DNA of 39,130 nt, from assembly GCA_947453445.1 (NCBI GenBank), contig CANGGP010000029.1, positions 1 through 39,130 of the forward strand, written 5' to 3'. Positions 24,877-33,294 of this stretch are shown here, piece by piece. Below the pieces are notes generated by a model. The model did no database searches, was not told the origin of the DNA, and saw only the letters and a list, made by a program, of their open reading frames with translations. The DNA is from Sphingobacteriaceae bacterium. GTDB taxonomy: Bacteria > Bacteroidota > Bacteroidia > B-17B0 > Aurantibacillaceae. Each line of letters begins with the position of its first letter. The stretch's first letter is position 1. The position numbers and the translations under genes are program-made.

Positions 24877-26307
24877 GTGTTTCTCAAAAAGCTACATAGC
24901 CTTACCCTCAAGTCGTTTATACCCCCGTTTGTAATTACGCTTTTTGTAAGCGTGTTTTTGTTCTTTTTGGTGCAGGTGGTCATTACTTATTTGGATGACT
25001 TTATTGGTAAGGGCTTAAAGACATTTGACTTGTTAAAATTATTCACTTATGCTTGGATTGCGATTATTCCGCAGTGTATACCATTGGCTGTATTACTGGC
25101 ATCCATTATGAGTTTTGGCAATTTGGCCGAAAATTACGAATTGGCCGCCATGAAATCTTCAGGCTTATCCTTGTTTAAAATTATTCAACCGGTGTTTGTG
25201 TTTATTGTTGTTTTGGCCGGTGTAACCTTTTTGTTCAATAATTTTATTCTGCCAGTTGTGCATTTAAAATCAACCTCATTACTATACGATATCCGTCAAA
25301 AGAAACCCACTGTAAACATCAAAGAAGGTATTTTTTACAATGGCATCGATAACTACAGTTTAAGGGTGGGCAAAAAATCGCATAATAAAGATACTTTGAA
25401 AGAGATTTTTATTTATGATCATAGTCAACACCAAGGCAACACCATTCAAACCTATGCCAAAACCGGTAAAATTACTACTACAGCTGATACTTCTGATTTG
25501 GTTTTAACGCTGCGCGACGGTAACCGTTATGAAGAAAATATTGAATCGGGTAATCCGGGAAAGCACAATTTATCGCAAATAAGTTTTAAGCAATTACAGG
25601 TAAACATACCGCTTGAAGACTTTAAATTAAAACGCACCAATGAAGAATTGTTCAAAGGCAATGAAGAAATGTTAAATATCTGGCAATTGGATTCTGTGAT
25701 TGATTCTACCAGTCGAATAACACAGAAGCGTATACAGAACTTAAAAAAACAATCCAGTGAATTGTTTTATACCCGAACAGCTTCATTTATGAAACTAAAA
25801 ACACATTATGAATTGGTGGGTGTAAAAAATTTTTACGACAGTTTAAACAACCAGCAATTTCAACAAGCCGTACAAAACGCTTTGAACATTAGTCGCACCG
25901 CCTCAGGCAATGTGGATGCCTTGGAAAACGGCATCAAAGAAGAAGAAAACTCCAAACTGCGTTTTTTAATTGAATGGCATAAAAAAATTGTGATTTGTTT
26001 GGCTTGTATCATCCTTTTCTTTATTGGTGCACCGCTTGGGGCCATCATCAAAAAAGGGGGATTGGGTTTGCCTGTGATTGTTTCGGTGTTTTTCTTTTTG
26101 GCCTATTATATTTTAACCGAAATGTTTTTGCAGCTGGCCATCGATGGTAATATGGAACCGCGCTATGCCATGTGGATGCCCTTGGTGATATTTTTGCCCA
26201 TTAGTGTTTTTCTTACTTACAAGGCCGCCAAAGATTCTGTGATTTTTGATATTACTGTTTATTATTCTTGGATCGAAAAACTTTTTAAGAAAAAGCCAAT
26301 TGCTTAA
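24877..26307 (+). CDS. LptF/LptG (YjgP/YjgQ) family lipopolysaccharide-export permease
   Basis: This 476-residue inner-membrane protein has N-terminal transmembrane helices (about 15-38, 58-80 and 100-122), a large periplasmic domain (about 125-355) and three C-terminal helices (about 370-460). 'AVLLASIMSFGNLAENYELAAMKSSGLS' around 70-97 is the cytoplasmic coupling segment typical of LptF/G. The LptB2FG transporter moves LPS onto the LptCA bridge. Whether this is LptF or LptG is not clear, and its usual partner is not in the window. The start is GTG, with no ATG nearby. It opens a four-gene operon in which the next start overlaps its stop by 8 bases. Confidence 0.88.
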   Translation: MFLKKLHSLTLKSFIPPFVITLFVSVFLFFLVQVVITYLDDFIGKGLKTFDLLKLFTYAWIAIIPQCIPLAVLLASIMSFGNLAENYELAAMKSSGLSLFKIIQPVFVFIVVLAGVTFLFNNFILPVVHLKSTSLLYDIRQKKPTVNIKEGIFYNGIDNYSLRVGKKSHNKDTLKEIFIYDHSQHQGNTIQTYAKTGKITTTADTSDLVLTLRDGNRYEENIESGNPGKHNLSQISFKQLQVNIPLEDFKLKRTNEELFKGNEEMLNIWQLDSVIDSTSRITQKRIQNLKKQSSELFYTRTASFMKLKTHYELVGVKNFYDSLNNQQFQQAVQNALNISRTASGNVDALENGIKEEENSKLRFLIEWHKKIVICLACIILFFIGAPLGAIIKKGGLGLPVIVSVFFFLAYYILTEMFLQLAIDGNMEPRYAMWMPLVIFLPISVFLTYKAAKDSVIFDITVYYSWIEKLFKKKPIA

Positions 26308-27508
26308 AGTATTGCAAATATGTAATAAAGCGCCTTATCCTGCCAACGACGGCAGCAGCATCGCCATTTACAACATGAGCAGGGGTTTGCTGGCCAATGG
26401 GGTTGATTTGCATATTCTCACCATCAATACAAAGAAACACTTTAAGCCCGATGAGGACGTGCCTTCTGATTTTAAAGATAAAAGTCATTACCAGTCCATT
26501 TTTAAAAATACCAATGTCAATTGGTTGGGAGCTTTGATGAATTTGTTCAGCAACGAATCATATTTTGTTTCACGTTTTTATTTTGATGCTTTTGATAAGG
26601 CCCTTATGCAAAAGCTCAAAAGCCAAACTTTCGATATTATTCAACTCGAAGGTTTGTTTATGTGTACCTACTTAAAAACCATAAAAAAGTATAGTCAAGC
26701 CAAAGTAGTTTTAAGAGCCCATAACATTGAACATTTTATTTGGAACCGCCATATTTCGCAGGAAAAACGCTACTTACACCGTTTGTATTTAAGTTTGCAA
26801 AACAAGCGTTTAAAACGTTTTGAGTTAAATGCCTTTCAGCAACTCGATGCCATTGTTCCAATTACTGATAAGGATTTGTTGGAATTTAAAAATTTGGGAT
26901 TCAATAAATCACTGTATGCATGCATCACCGGCGTTGATATTAAGGAGTACCAAAATAAAAACAACATTACCGAAAAATCTAAAACCATATTTTATTTTGG
27001 TTCGATGGATTGGTTGCCTAACCAAGAAGCCGTGAATTGGTTTTTGGCCAATTGTTGGGATCAAGTGCATGCTGCGGTGCCTGAAGCCCGCTTAATTATT
27101 GCGGGTAGGGGCATGCCATTAGAATTTTTTCACATCAACAAACCCAATGTATTAATTGTTGAAAATGTTGAAAATGGCAAAACCTTTTTTCAGCAACACC
27201 AAATCATGATAGTGCCACTTTGGTCGGGTAGTGGCTTAAGAATTAAGATTATTGAAGGCATGTCGTACGGTAAAGCCATTGTAAGCACCAGCATTGGCGC
27301 CGAAGGCATTCATTACACGCACAAAAAAAATATTTTAATTGCCGATTCGGCAGAAGATTTTGCCAACGATGTAATTGCTTTATTGCAAAGCAATGAATTG
27401 CGCAAAGAATTGGAAACAAATGCTGCCAATTTTTCGAAAGAAGAATTCGATAACATGAAAGTGGTATCGGGATTAATCACCTTTTTAAAAAGCTTGGTCA
27501 ATGAATGA
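26300..27508 (+). CDS. Glycosyltransferase family 4 (GT-B fold)
   Basis: This protein of about 402 residues starts 'LLKVLQICNKAPYPANDG', the typical first strand and donor loop of GT4 enzymes. A C-terminal domain contains 'FYFGSMDWLPNQEA', 'LIIAGRG' and the E-x7-E-type motif region 'KIIEGMSYGKAIVSTSIGAEGI'. The TTG at 26300 is proposed as start because no ATG is near, the first beta strand begins right after it, and it gives the same 8-base overlap seen at the next two junctions. A further upstream TTG at 26246 would add a non-homologous leader inside lptF/G. It probably adds a sugar to an envelope glycolipid; the substrate is unknown. Confidence 0.82.
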   Translation: MLKVLQICNKAPYPANDGSSIAIYNMSRGLLANGVDLHILTINTKKHFKPDEDVPSDFKDKSHYQSIFKNTNVNWLGALMNLFSNESYFVSRFYFDAFDKALMQKLKSQTFDIIQLEGLFMCTYLKTIKKYSQAKVVLRAHNIEHFIWNRHISQEKRYLHRLYLSLQNKRLKRFELNAFQQLDAIVPITDKDLLEFKNLGFNKSLYACITGVDIKEYQNKNNITEKSKTIFYFGSMDWLPNQEAVNWFLANCWDQVHAAVPEARLIIAGRGMPLEFFHINKPNVLIVENVENGKTFFQQHQIMIVPLWSGSGLRIKIIEGMSYGKAIVSTSIGAEGIHYTHKKNILIADSAEDFANDVIALLQSNELRKELETNAANFSKEEFDNMKVVSGLITFLKSLVNE

Positions 27509-28670
27509 TTTACTCATGATTGTTTTTTGGCTTTCGGTATTATGTGTAATGCATACTTACATTTTGTATCCTTTTTTTATGATTTTATTTTATTCAAAAT
27601 CTCACAAAAAGCGCGCCGCATTTACATTGCAAGATGACACCTTACCTTCGGTGGCCATATTGGTGGCTGCTTACAACGAGGAGAAAGTGATTGCCGAAAA
27701 AATCCATTCCATCTTTAAAACAAGCTATCCTATTAATAAAATAAAATTATTTATTGGTTCTGATGCCTCGCGTGATAAAACCGATTTATTGGTGGCTGAA
27801 TTGTGTTTGCAATATCCACAATTGCAATTGGTGAAATTTGCCGGAAGAGTAGGAAAAATAAGCATCGTGAATGAATTACAATCTTTGTGTGAGGAAGAGA
27901 TTTTAATCATGACTGACGCCAATGTGATTTTCACTGAGAATACTATTTTTGAATTGTTGCGTTTTTTTAAGGATGAAAAAGTGGGCATTGTTGCCGCCAA
28001 CATTTCAAAACAGTCATTGAGTAACGATGGTATTTCTTTGCAAGAAAAGATGTACCTCTCGCTCGAAAATAAAGTGAAAGCTGCCGAAAGCAATGCCATT
28101 GATATGATTATGGGTGCCGAAGGTGGTTGTTATGCCATTCGCAACAATTTATTCAGCAAGGTGCCTTCAAAATTTAATGTGGATGATTTTTACATCACCT
28201 TTCAAGTTTTATTAAAAAATCGCAAAGCCCTGTTTAATCCATTATCAATTTGTAAAGAAGATGTGCCGGGTGCCATGCAAGATGAATACCGACGCAAGGT
28301 GCGTATTTCGTCGGGCAATTTTCAAAATTTATTTTTCTTCAAAGCCATTCTTTACCGTTTTTGGAAACCTTTTGGTTTTGCCTTTTTATCACACAAAGTT
28401 TTACGTTGGTACACGCCTTTCTTTATTTTAGCGGCTTTGCTTTCAGCTTTCTTCTTAAGCAATGTTTCAGCCCTTTACCACTGGGCTTTTATGCTACAAT
28501 TGGCTTTTATTATTTTGGCCTTCATCAACTTTTATCTAAAATTAAATCACAACATTTTAAAATTTATCACGCATTTTTATTTTATGAATTTGGCTTTAAT
28601 TCATGGTTTTTTCCGTTTTACCATGGGCATTAAAACCAGTATTTGGCAACCGGTTGACCGTAATGTATAA
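27501..28670 (+). CDS. Membrane-bound glycosyltransferase family 2
   Basis: This 389-residue protein has one N-terminal helix (about 4-27), a GT-A domain and two or three C-terminal helices (about 285-375). Motifs are 'ILVAAYNEEKVI' (about 53-64), 'IGSDASRDKT', 'LIMTDANVIF' (DxN variant), 'MGAEGGCYAIR', 'DDFYITFQVL' and 'QDEYRRKVRISSGNF', which correspond to the D, D, ED and (Q/R)xxRW elements of processive or membrane GT2 enzymes. It overlaps the previous gene and the next by 8 bases each. With the GT4 and Lpt components it probably builds or modifies a lipopolysaccharide or other surface polysaccharide. Confidence 0.85.
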   Translation: MNDLLMIVFWLSVLCVMHTYILYPFFMILFYSKSHKKRAAFTLQDDTLPSVAILVAAYNEEKVIAEKIHSIFKTSYPINKIKLFIGSDASRDKTDLLVAELCLQYPQLQLVKFAGRVGKISIVNELQSLCEEEILIMTDANVIFTENTIFELLRFFKDEKVGIVAANISKQSLSNDGISLQEKMYLSLENKVKAAESNAIDMIMGAEGGCYAIRNNLFSKVPSKFNVDDFYITFQVLLKNRKALFNPLSICKEDVPGAMQDEYRRKVRISSGNFQNLFFFKAILYRFWKPFGFAFLSHKVLRWYTPFFILAALLSAFFLSNVSALYHWAFMLQLAFIILAFINFYLKLNHNILKFITHFYFMNLALIHGFFRFTMGIKTSIWQPVDRNV

Positions 28671-30204
28671 TCGTTTTTTACATATTCTTTTGGCTTTGTT
28701 TTTGGTGTGTTTCATCAAGGCACAAACAAATTCGAATGCTACCAAAGGCAGTAAATTAATACGCATTATTCATGCCGAATCTTTATCATTTGATCGCGAA
28801 AAAAATGACGCTAAAGTTTTAAGTGGTCATGTACAATGCGAACACGAAGGTGTGTTACTCAATTGTGATACGGCTTTAATTGTTGATGGCGATAATAGTA
28901 TGCAAGCCAAAGGCCATATCTTAATCACGAAAGGCGATAGCATTCATGTTACAGGCGATAAATTGTTTTACGACGGCAAAACAAAATTGGCCACCCTCGA
29001 AAACAATGTGAAGTGTGTTGAAAAAGACATGACCTTAAACACCAATTTTTTAACCTTTGATGTGGCCAACTCTATTGCGCATTATTACAATGGCGGTAAA
29101 ATTGTCAATAAACAAAATACACTCACCAGTAAACACGGTCATTATTATTCTGCCACCAAAGAGGCCACTTTTAAAGAAGATGTGGTGTTGGTGAATCCTG
29201 AGTACAAAATGAATTCCGATACCTTGCGTTATCGTTTAAGTAATAAAACCGCATACTTTGTTGGTCCTAGCATCATTACCAGTCAACAAGATTATATTTA
29301 CTGCGAAAACGGTTGGTACGACACCAATAAGGAAAAAGCAAGGTTTAGTAAAAATGCTTTATTAAAAACATCAGCGCAAATACTACGTGGCGATAGTCTA
29401 CAATATGATCGCACCAATAAAATAGGTTTGGCTTTGAAAAACATTTCACTGGTTGATACCGCCGAAAAATCAACTTTGTATGGCGACTATATTTTGTTTA
29501 AAGAAAAAAAATCTGAAGCCATTGTGACCAAAAGGGCTGTGTATGCGAGATTGGTTGAAAAGGATTCGATTTATTTGGCAGCCGATACTTTGTACCATGT
29601 GAAGACCGATAGCAGTAATCATGTATTAAATGCGTATCACCATGTTAAAATTTTTAAAAAAGACCTACAAGCCATTTGTGATTCGGCGAGTTTAAACACA
29701 AAGGATTCGCTTATACAATTGTTTAATACACCCACCTTGTGGAGTAACCGTTCGCAAGCAACAGCCAAACTGATTAAAATAGACATTGGTAAAAAAACCA
29801 TCAAGGGATTCACACTAGATGATAAGGCTTTTTTAATTCAGGACGCCGATAGTTTGAGTAAAAATAAATACAATCAATTATCAGGAAAAAAAATAACGGC
29901 AACACTTACAAACGATACCATTCGAAAAGCCATCATTAGTGGCAGTGCAGAGATTTATTATTATCCCAAGAACAAAAAAAGTTTGGTGGGTTTAAATAAA
30001 ACAACAGCGCCCGAAATTTATTTGTGGTTTAAGTCCGGTGAAATTGAACGCAGTACATTAAAACCAAAATCTTCGGGTGTCATCGATCCCATAAAGGATG
30101 TGGATATTGAAAATGCAAAACTGAAAGGTTTTAATTGGCGTTATGAAGAAAGGCCTAAATCAAGGTTTGATTTGGTGTTAGAGCCTGCTCCAAGTATTAA
30201 ATAA
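28663..30204 (+). CDS. OstA/LptA-like periplasmic protein
   Basis: This 513-residue protein has a signal peptide (1-20, ending 'CFIKAQ'). It is built from repeated OstA (LptA-type) strands such as 'VLSGHVQCEHEGVLLNCDTALIV', 'SIHVTGDKLFYDGKTKLATL' and 'DSLQYDRTNKIG', which fold as a beta-jellyroll ladder that shields lipid A in LptA, LptC and LptD. It is much longer than LptA (about 185 residues) and lacks an obvious LptD barrel, like other OstA-like proteins of Bacteroidota. The ATG at 28663 overlaps the GT2 stop and begins the signal peptide; an upstream ATG at 28603 lies inside the GT2 gene. Its place after LptF/G supports a bridge role in LPS transport. Confidence 0.83.
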   Translation: MYNRFLHILLALFLVCFIKAQTNSNATKGSKLIRIIHAESLSFDREKNDAKVLSGHVQCEHEGVLLNCDTALIVDGDNSMQAKGHILITKGDSIHVTGDKLFYDGKTKLATLENNVKCVEKDMTLNTNFLTFDVANSIAHYYNGGKIVNKQNTLTSKHGHYYSATKEATFKEDVVLVNPEYKMNSDTLRYRLSNKTAYFVGPSIITSQQDYIYCENGWYDTNKEKARFSKNALLKTSAQILRGDSLQYDRTNKIGLALKNISLVDTAEKSTLYGDYILFKEKKSEAIVTKRAVYARLVEKDSIYLAADTLYHVKTDSSNHVLNAYHHVKIFKKDLQAICDSASLNTKDSLIQLFNTPTLWSNRSQATAKLIKIDIGKKTIKGFTLDDKAFLIQDADSLSKNKYNQLSGKKITATLTNDTIRKAIISGSAEIYYYPKNKKSLVGLNKTTAPEIYLWFKSGEIERSTLKPKSSGVIDPIKDVDIENAKLKGFNWRYEERPKSRFDLVLEPAPSIK

Positions 30205-30283
30205 TGCCATTAAATTTTATTGATTGTTGCGCCTTGAAATTATTTATTAAAGGTCATCGACAATTATAGGCAACACATTTGTT

Positions 30284-30826
30284 TTATGGATTCTCAAACA
30301 ATGCCTTTAATTCTGTTGCATCGTGCGCTTTCATTCTGCCTGCAATGACTAGTGATAATTGTCGGCGACGTAAGGCACCCACAAATCGTTTTTTCTCTTC
30401 TTCGGTTTCGGGCTCTATCGCCGGAACGGGCAGGGGAGAACCATTTTGATCAATGGCCACAAAAGTAAGTATGGCTTCATTGCTTTTGGTTTTGGCGCCG
30501 GTACTTGGATTTTCAACAAAAACATCCACAATTACTTCCATGCTGCTGTTAAAGGCACGGCTCACCTTGGCTTCGAATGTTACCACCGAGTTTTGTTTAA
30601 TTGGATTGTCGAACGAAACATGGTTGATGGCTGCGGTGACTACCACGCGACCACAATGACGTTGGGCGGCAATGGCGGCAGTAATATCCACCCATTGCAT
30701 TAATTTACCGCCAAATAAATTCCCAACATGGTTGGTGTCGTTTGGTAATACCACTTCGGTATTAATGGTGAGTGATTGAGATGGTTTTTTTGTGATCATA
30801 TGCTTATGCGCCGCAAATTTACTCAT
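30284..30826 (-). CDS. Acyl-CoA thioesterase (YciA/BACH-type hotdog)
   Basis: This 180-residue cytoplasmic hotdog protein has the signature 'NHVGNLFGGKLMQWVDITAA' (about 31-50), with the catalytic Asn and Asp of the YciA/ACOT7 group, and 'VVTAAINHVSFDNPI'. The C-terminal extension is charged and helical. It hydrolyses acyl-CoA thioesters; chain-length specificity cannot be told. ATG at 30826 was used, but an in-frame ATG at 30799 ('MITKKPSQS') is equally possible. It is divergent from hemJ (71 bases between starts). Confidence 0.85.
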   Translation of the reverse strand: MSKFAAHKHMITKKPSQSLTINTEVVLPNDTNHVGNLFGGKLMQWVDITAAIAAQRHCGRVVVTAAINHVSFDNPIKQNSVVTFEAKVSRAFNSSMEVIVDVFVENPSTGAKTKSNEAILTFVAIDQNGSPLPVPAIEPETEEEKKRFVGALRRRQLSLVIAGRMKAHDATELKALFENP

Positions 30827-30885
30827 ATTCTGCCGAATTCATGAAGCCCGACAAATAATTTTAGCGATTATTAAGTGATTATCCT

Positions 30886-30893
30886 TTACTTTG
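30886..30893 (+). promoter_or_regulatory. Near-consensus -7 box (TTACTTTG) 4 bases before hemJ
   Basis: TTACTTTG matches TAnnTTTG at 5 of the 6 defined bases and ends 4 bases before the ATG at 30898. This is the same spacing as at 2312 and 37745. Confidence 0.35.
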
Positions 30894-30897
30894 TGAC

Positions 30898-31434
30898 ATG
30901 GATTTTAACTACCTCAAATCACTGCATATTGTTTTTGTTGTAAGCTGGTTCGCTGCTTTATTTTACATTGTTCGTTTGTTTATTTATACCGCTGAAGCCC
31001 AGGCTAAAGATGAAGTAAGCAAAGGTATTCTCACCACCCAATTGCTTTTCATGCAAAAAAAACTATGGTACATCATTGGTTGGCCGGCCATGGTGGGTAC
31101 ACATATCTTTGGATTTTGGATGTTGTTCTCAAATCCGGTTTATTATTTTTCGCAACCTTGGATGTGGTTAAAACTCGTCCTTATCGTACTTTTAACCCTT
31201 TACCATTTTGTTTGTCAAATCATATTAACCAAACAAAAGAAAGGAATCTTTAGCATGTCCTCATTTAAATTGCGTTTGTTCAATGAACTTGCCACTTTAT
31301 TTTTAGTGGCCATTGTGTTTTTAGTGGTAATTAAATCAACAGCCGGCCTTTTATGGGGCGTATTGGGTTTACTGGCCTTTGCCTTTGTTTTAATATTGGC
31401 TGTAAAAATATATCGGAAAAAGAGTGGCGCTTAA
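30898..31434 (+). CDS. hemJ: HemJ/CopD-type membrane protein, probable protoporphyrinogen IX oxidase
   Basis: This 178-residue protein has four or five transmembrane helices. The N-terminus 'YLKSLHIVFVVSWFAALFYIVRLFIY' carries the conserved His10 and Arg26 of HemJ (UPF0093), and a further conserved lysine lies in 'WMWLKLVL'. HemJ oxidises protoporphyrinogen IX to protoporphyrin IX in haem synthesis and is common in Bacteroidota. The protein is somewhat longer than many HemJ at the C-terminus. CopD-family proteins are related and a different function cannot be fully excluded. It is monocistronic; the convergent gene's stop is 6 bases away. Confidence 0.78.
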   Translation: MDFNYLKSLHIVFVVSWFAALFYIVRLFIYTAEAQAKDEVSKGILTTQLLFMQKKLWYIIGWPAMVGTHIFGFWMLFSNPVYYFSQPWMWLKLVLIVLLTLYHFVCQIILTKQKKGIFSMSSFKLRLFNELATLFLVAIVFLVVIKSTAGLLWGVLGLLAFAFVLILAVKIYRKKSGA

Positions 31435-31440
31435 ATTTTC

Positions 31441-32016
31441 TTATGCCCCCAAATCAATCTCAATATCAAACCCATGCAAAAGCCCCGGTAATTGCGATAA
31501 TGAGAACTTCGCCTTTTTCATGCGGTTGATGTTCGGATCAATGCTGTAATTAAAAGCACTCGAAAAATCTACCTTTTCCAAATTGCTTTGCTCAAAACGA
31601 CTTAAACTTAAATCACAATCATCGAAAACACTTTGCGCCAAATCACTCTCACAAAAATCGGCTTCGTGTATCAAACAATTTTTAAATGTTGTTTTCTTTA
31701 GTTTTAACTGATAAAAAGAAGCATGGTGCAAAATGCAACTCTCAAAATAAAACGATAATAAAAATGTCTCGCATTTGTGAAATGGCATGCCCAGCATTTT
31801 ACAGTTTTTAAACTGCGCGTTCTGAAAGCTTGTTCTATCGAGCTTAGCAAGACTTAAATCACAATTGATAAACACACAATCTATAAACTTAATGCCGCTT
31901 AAATCGGTATACGAAAAATGACAATCATCAAATTTACAATGCTCGTATTCTTGTTTTGGTAAACCCTCTGCCTTAAAATCTCGCTGCTTAAAGCTTTGCT
32001 TAAACACACCGTCCAT
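31441..32016 (-). CDS. Pentapeptide-repeat protein (Qnr/McbG-like architecture)
   Basis: This 191-residue cytoplasmic protein consists of pentapeptide repeats A(D/N)LXX from about 25 to 155, for example 'CKFDDCHFSYTDLSG', 'CVFINCDLSLAKLDRTSF' and 'CLIHEADFCESDLAQSVF'. These fold as a right-handed quadrilateral beta helix. The C-terminal 'SQLPGLLHGFDIEI' resembles the capping or dimerisation end of Qnr/McbG-like proteins, which mimic DNA and protect gyrase. A gyrase role here is only inference. It lies 11 bases after the NRAMP gene in a minus-strand operon. Confidence 0.8.
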   Translation of the reverse strand: MDGVFKQSFKQRDFKAEGLPKQEYEHCKFDDCHFSYTDLSGIKFIDCVFINCDLSLAKLDRTSFQNAQFKNCKMLGMPFHKCETFLLSFYFESCILHHASFYQLKLKKTTFKNCLIHEADFCESDLAQSVFDDCDLSLSRFEQSNLEKVDFSSAFNYSIDPNINRMKKAKFSLSQLPGLLHGFDIEIDLGA

Positions 32017-32027
32017 ACACTTTGTTT

Positions 32028-33287
32028 TTAATTAAAGAATTGTAAGTACAAAAGTAACAAAGATGCCGCTGTCATAATTAACAAAGCAATAACACCCAGC
32101 ACATTGCTTTTTGTATCGTTCACAAATTCACCCATTATTTTTTTGTTATTCGAAATATGTAAAATAATGGCAATCAACACCGGCGCCGTAATACCGTATA
32201 AAACGGCTGTGTAAATCAATGCTTTAATGGGTGAAATGCCAATGTAATTCATCGATAAGCCCAGCAACAATGATATGGCAATGATCGCATAAAAGCCCTT
32301 GGCTTCATGAAATTTTTTGTCTAATCCTTGTTCCCAACCAAATGTTTCAGTAAAAATATATGATAAAGAACCACTCAATACAGGTATGGCAATTAGACCG
32401 GTGCCAATCACCCCAATGGCAAATAATAAATAAGCCAAATCGCCGGCAAGTGGCTTTAAGGCATTGGCTGCTTGTTCAACAGTGTCGATTTGATGCACGC
32501 CGGCATTGTATAATACGGTGCCTGTGGTTAAAATGATAAAGTACATGATAAAACCCGAAAAGGTCATGCCGAAATCCACATCCTGCTTCATATTGTGAAT
32601 TAACTTTTTATTCACGATTAAATGTTTTTTTCGGTGTTTCATTTCTTCCACTTCAACCGATGCCTGCCAAAAAAACAAATAGGGTGAAATGGTGGTGCCC
32701 AAAATGCCTACAATGATAGCCACAAAGCCGGTGTTCCATTCAAAACTGGGAATAAAGGTGGCTTTTAATATGGCCACGAAATTTTGTTTATACAAAAATG
32801 GCACCACAAAATACACCAGCATCACAATACACAAATACTTTAGCACCGAGGCTATTTTTTGATAAGGCAAATAAATGATCAAGCCCAATAACAACACAGT
32901 AAAAAATACCGAAAAAAAAGTGGCATCAATGGCCGGAAACAACAAATTGCCCACGGCGCCCATGCCGGCAATATCAGCACCTATGTTCATCACAATGGCC
33001 GGAAAACTAAACACCAACATCAAATACAAAATGGGTTTTGGGTAATGTTTTTTTAAAGTGCCTGTGAGTCCTTGCGAAGTTACTAAGCCAATTTTAGCAC
33101 ACATCTGCTGAATGGCAGCCATTAACGGAAAGGCCACGATCGATGTCCATAAGGTTGATAAACCATAAGCTGCACCTGCCTGCGAATAGGTGGCAATGCC
33201 CGATGGGTCGTCGTCGCTGGCGCCTGTAACTAAACCGGGACCGATGATTTTCCAAAATTTTGCAATTTTATTCTGTCCCTTTTTCAT
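32028..33287 (-). CDS. NRAMP-related divalent metal transporter with altered metal site
   Basis: This 419-residue inner-membrane protein has about 11 helices of the LeuT fold. The first helix reads 'GASDDDPSGIATYSQAG' (22-38), in the position of the canonical NRAMP motif D-P-G-N, so the metal-binding Asn is replaced by Gly30. Helix 6 reads 'GTTISPYLFFW' (197-207), where NRAMPs have M-P-H. The methionine ligand, which selects transition metals, is missing. Similar losses mark the NRMT group that carries magnesium, so Mn/Fe transport should not be assumed. It lies 11 bases before the pentapeptide gene and 7 bases after a small membrane protein gene. Confidence 0.82.
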   Translation of the reverse strand: MKKGQNKIAKFWKIIGPGLVTGASDDDPSGIATYSQAGAAYGLSTLWTSIVAFPLMAAIQQMCAKIGLVTSQGLTGTLKKHYPKPILYLMLVFSFPAIVMNIGADIAGMGAVGNLLFPAIDATFFSVFFTVLLLGLIIYLPYQKIASVLKYLCIVMLVYFVVPFLYKQNFVAILKATFIPSFEWNTGFVAIIVGILGTTISPYLFFWQASVEVEEMKHRKKHLIVNKKLIHNMKQDVDFGMTFSGFIMYFIILTTGTVLYNAGVHQIDTVEQAANALKPLAGDLAYLLFAIGVIGTGLIAIPVLSGSLSYIFTETFGWEQGLDKKFHEAKGFYAIIAISLLLGLSMNYIGISPIKALIYTAVLYGITAPVLIAIILHISNNKKIMGEFVNDTKSNVLGVIALLIMTAASLLLLYLQFFN

Positions 33288-33294
33288 GTTGTTA

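Noticed and set aside
26246-26299. Upstream TTG start for the GT4 gene
   Set aside because: It lies deep in the permease gene and adds residues before the first beta strand; 26300 fits the fold and the shared 8-base overlap.
28603-28662. Upstream ATG for the OstA-like gene
   Set aside because: It is inside the GT2 coding region, and the signal peptide begins at 28663.
30205-30283. Possible hairpin TGTTGC..GGCAACA between convergent genes
   Set aside because: The arms pair imperfectly across a long loop and there is no T-run.
31441-32016. Quinolone-resistance gene (qnr)
   Set aside because: The pentapeptide fold alone does not show gyrase protection, and the length and loops do not match a specific Qnr type.
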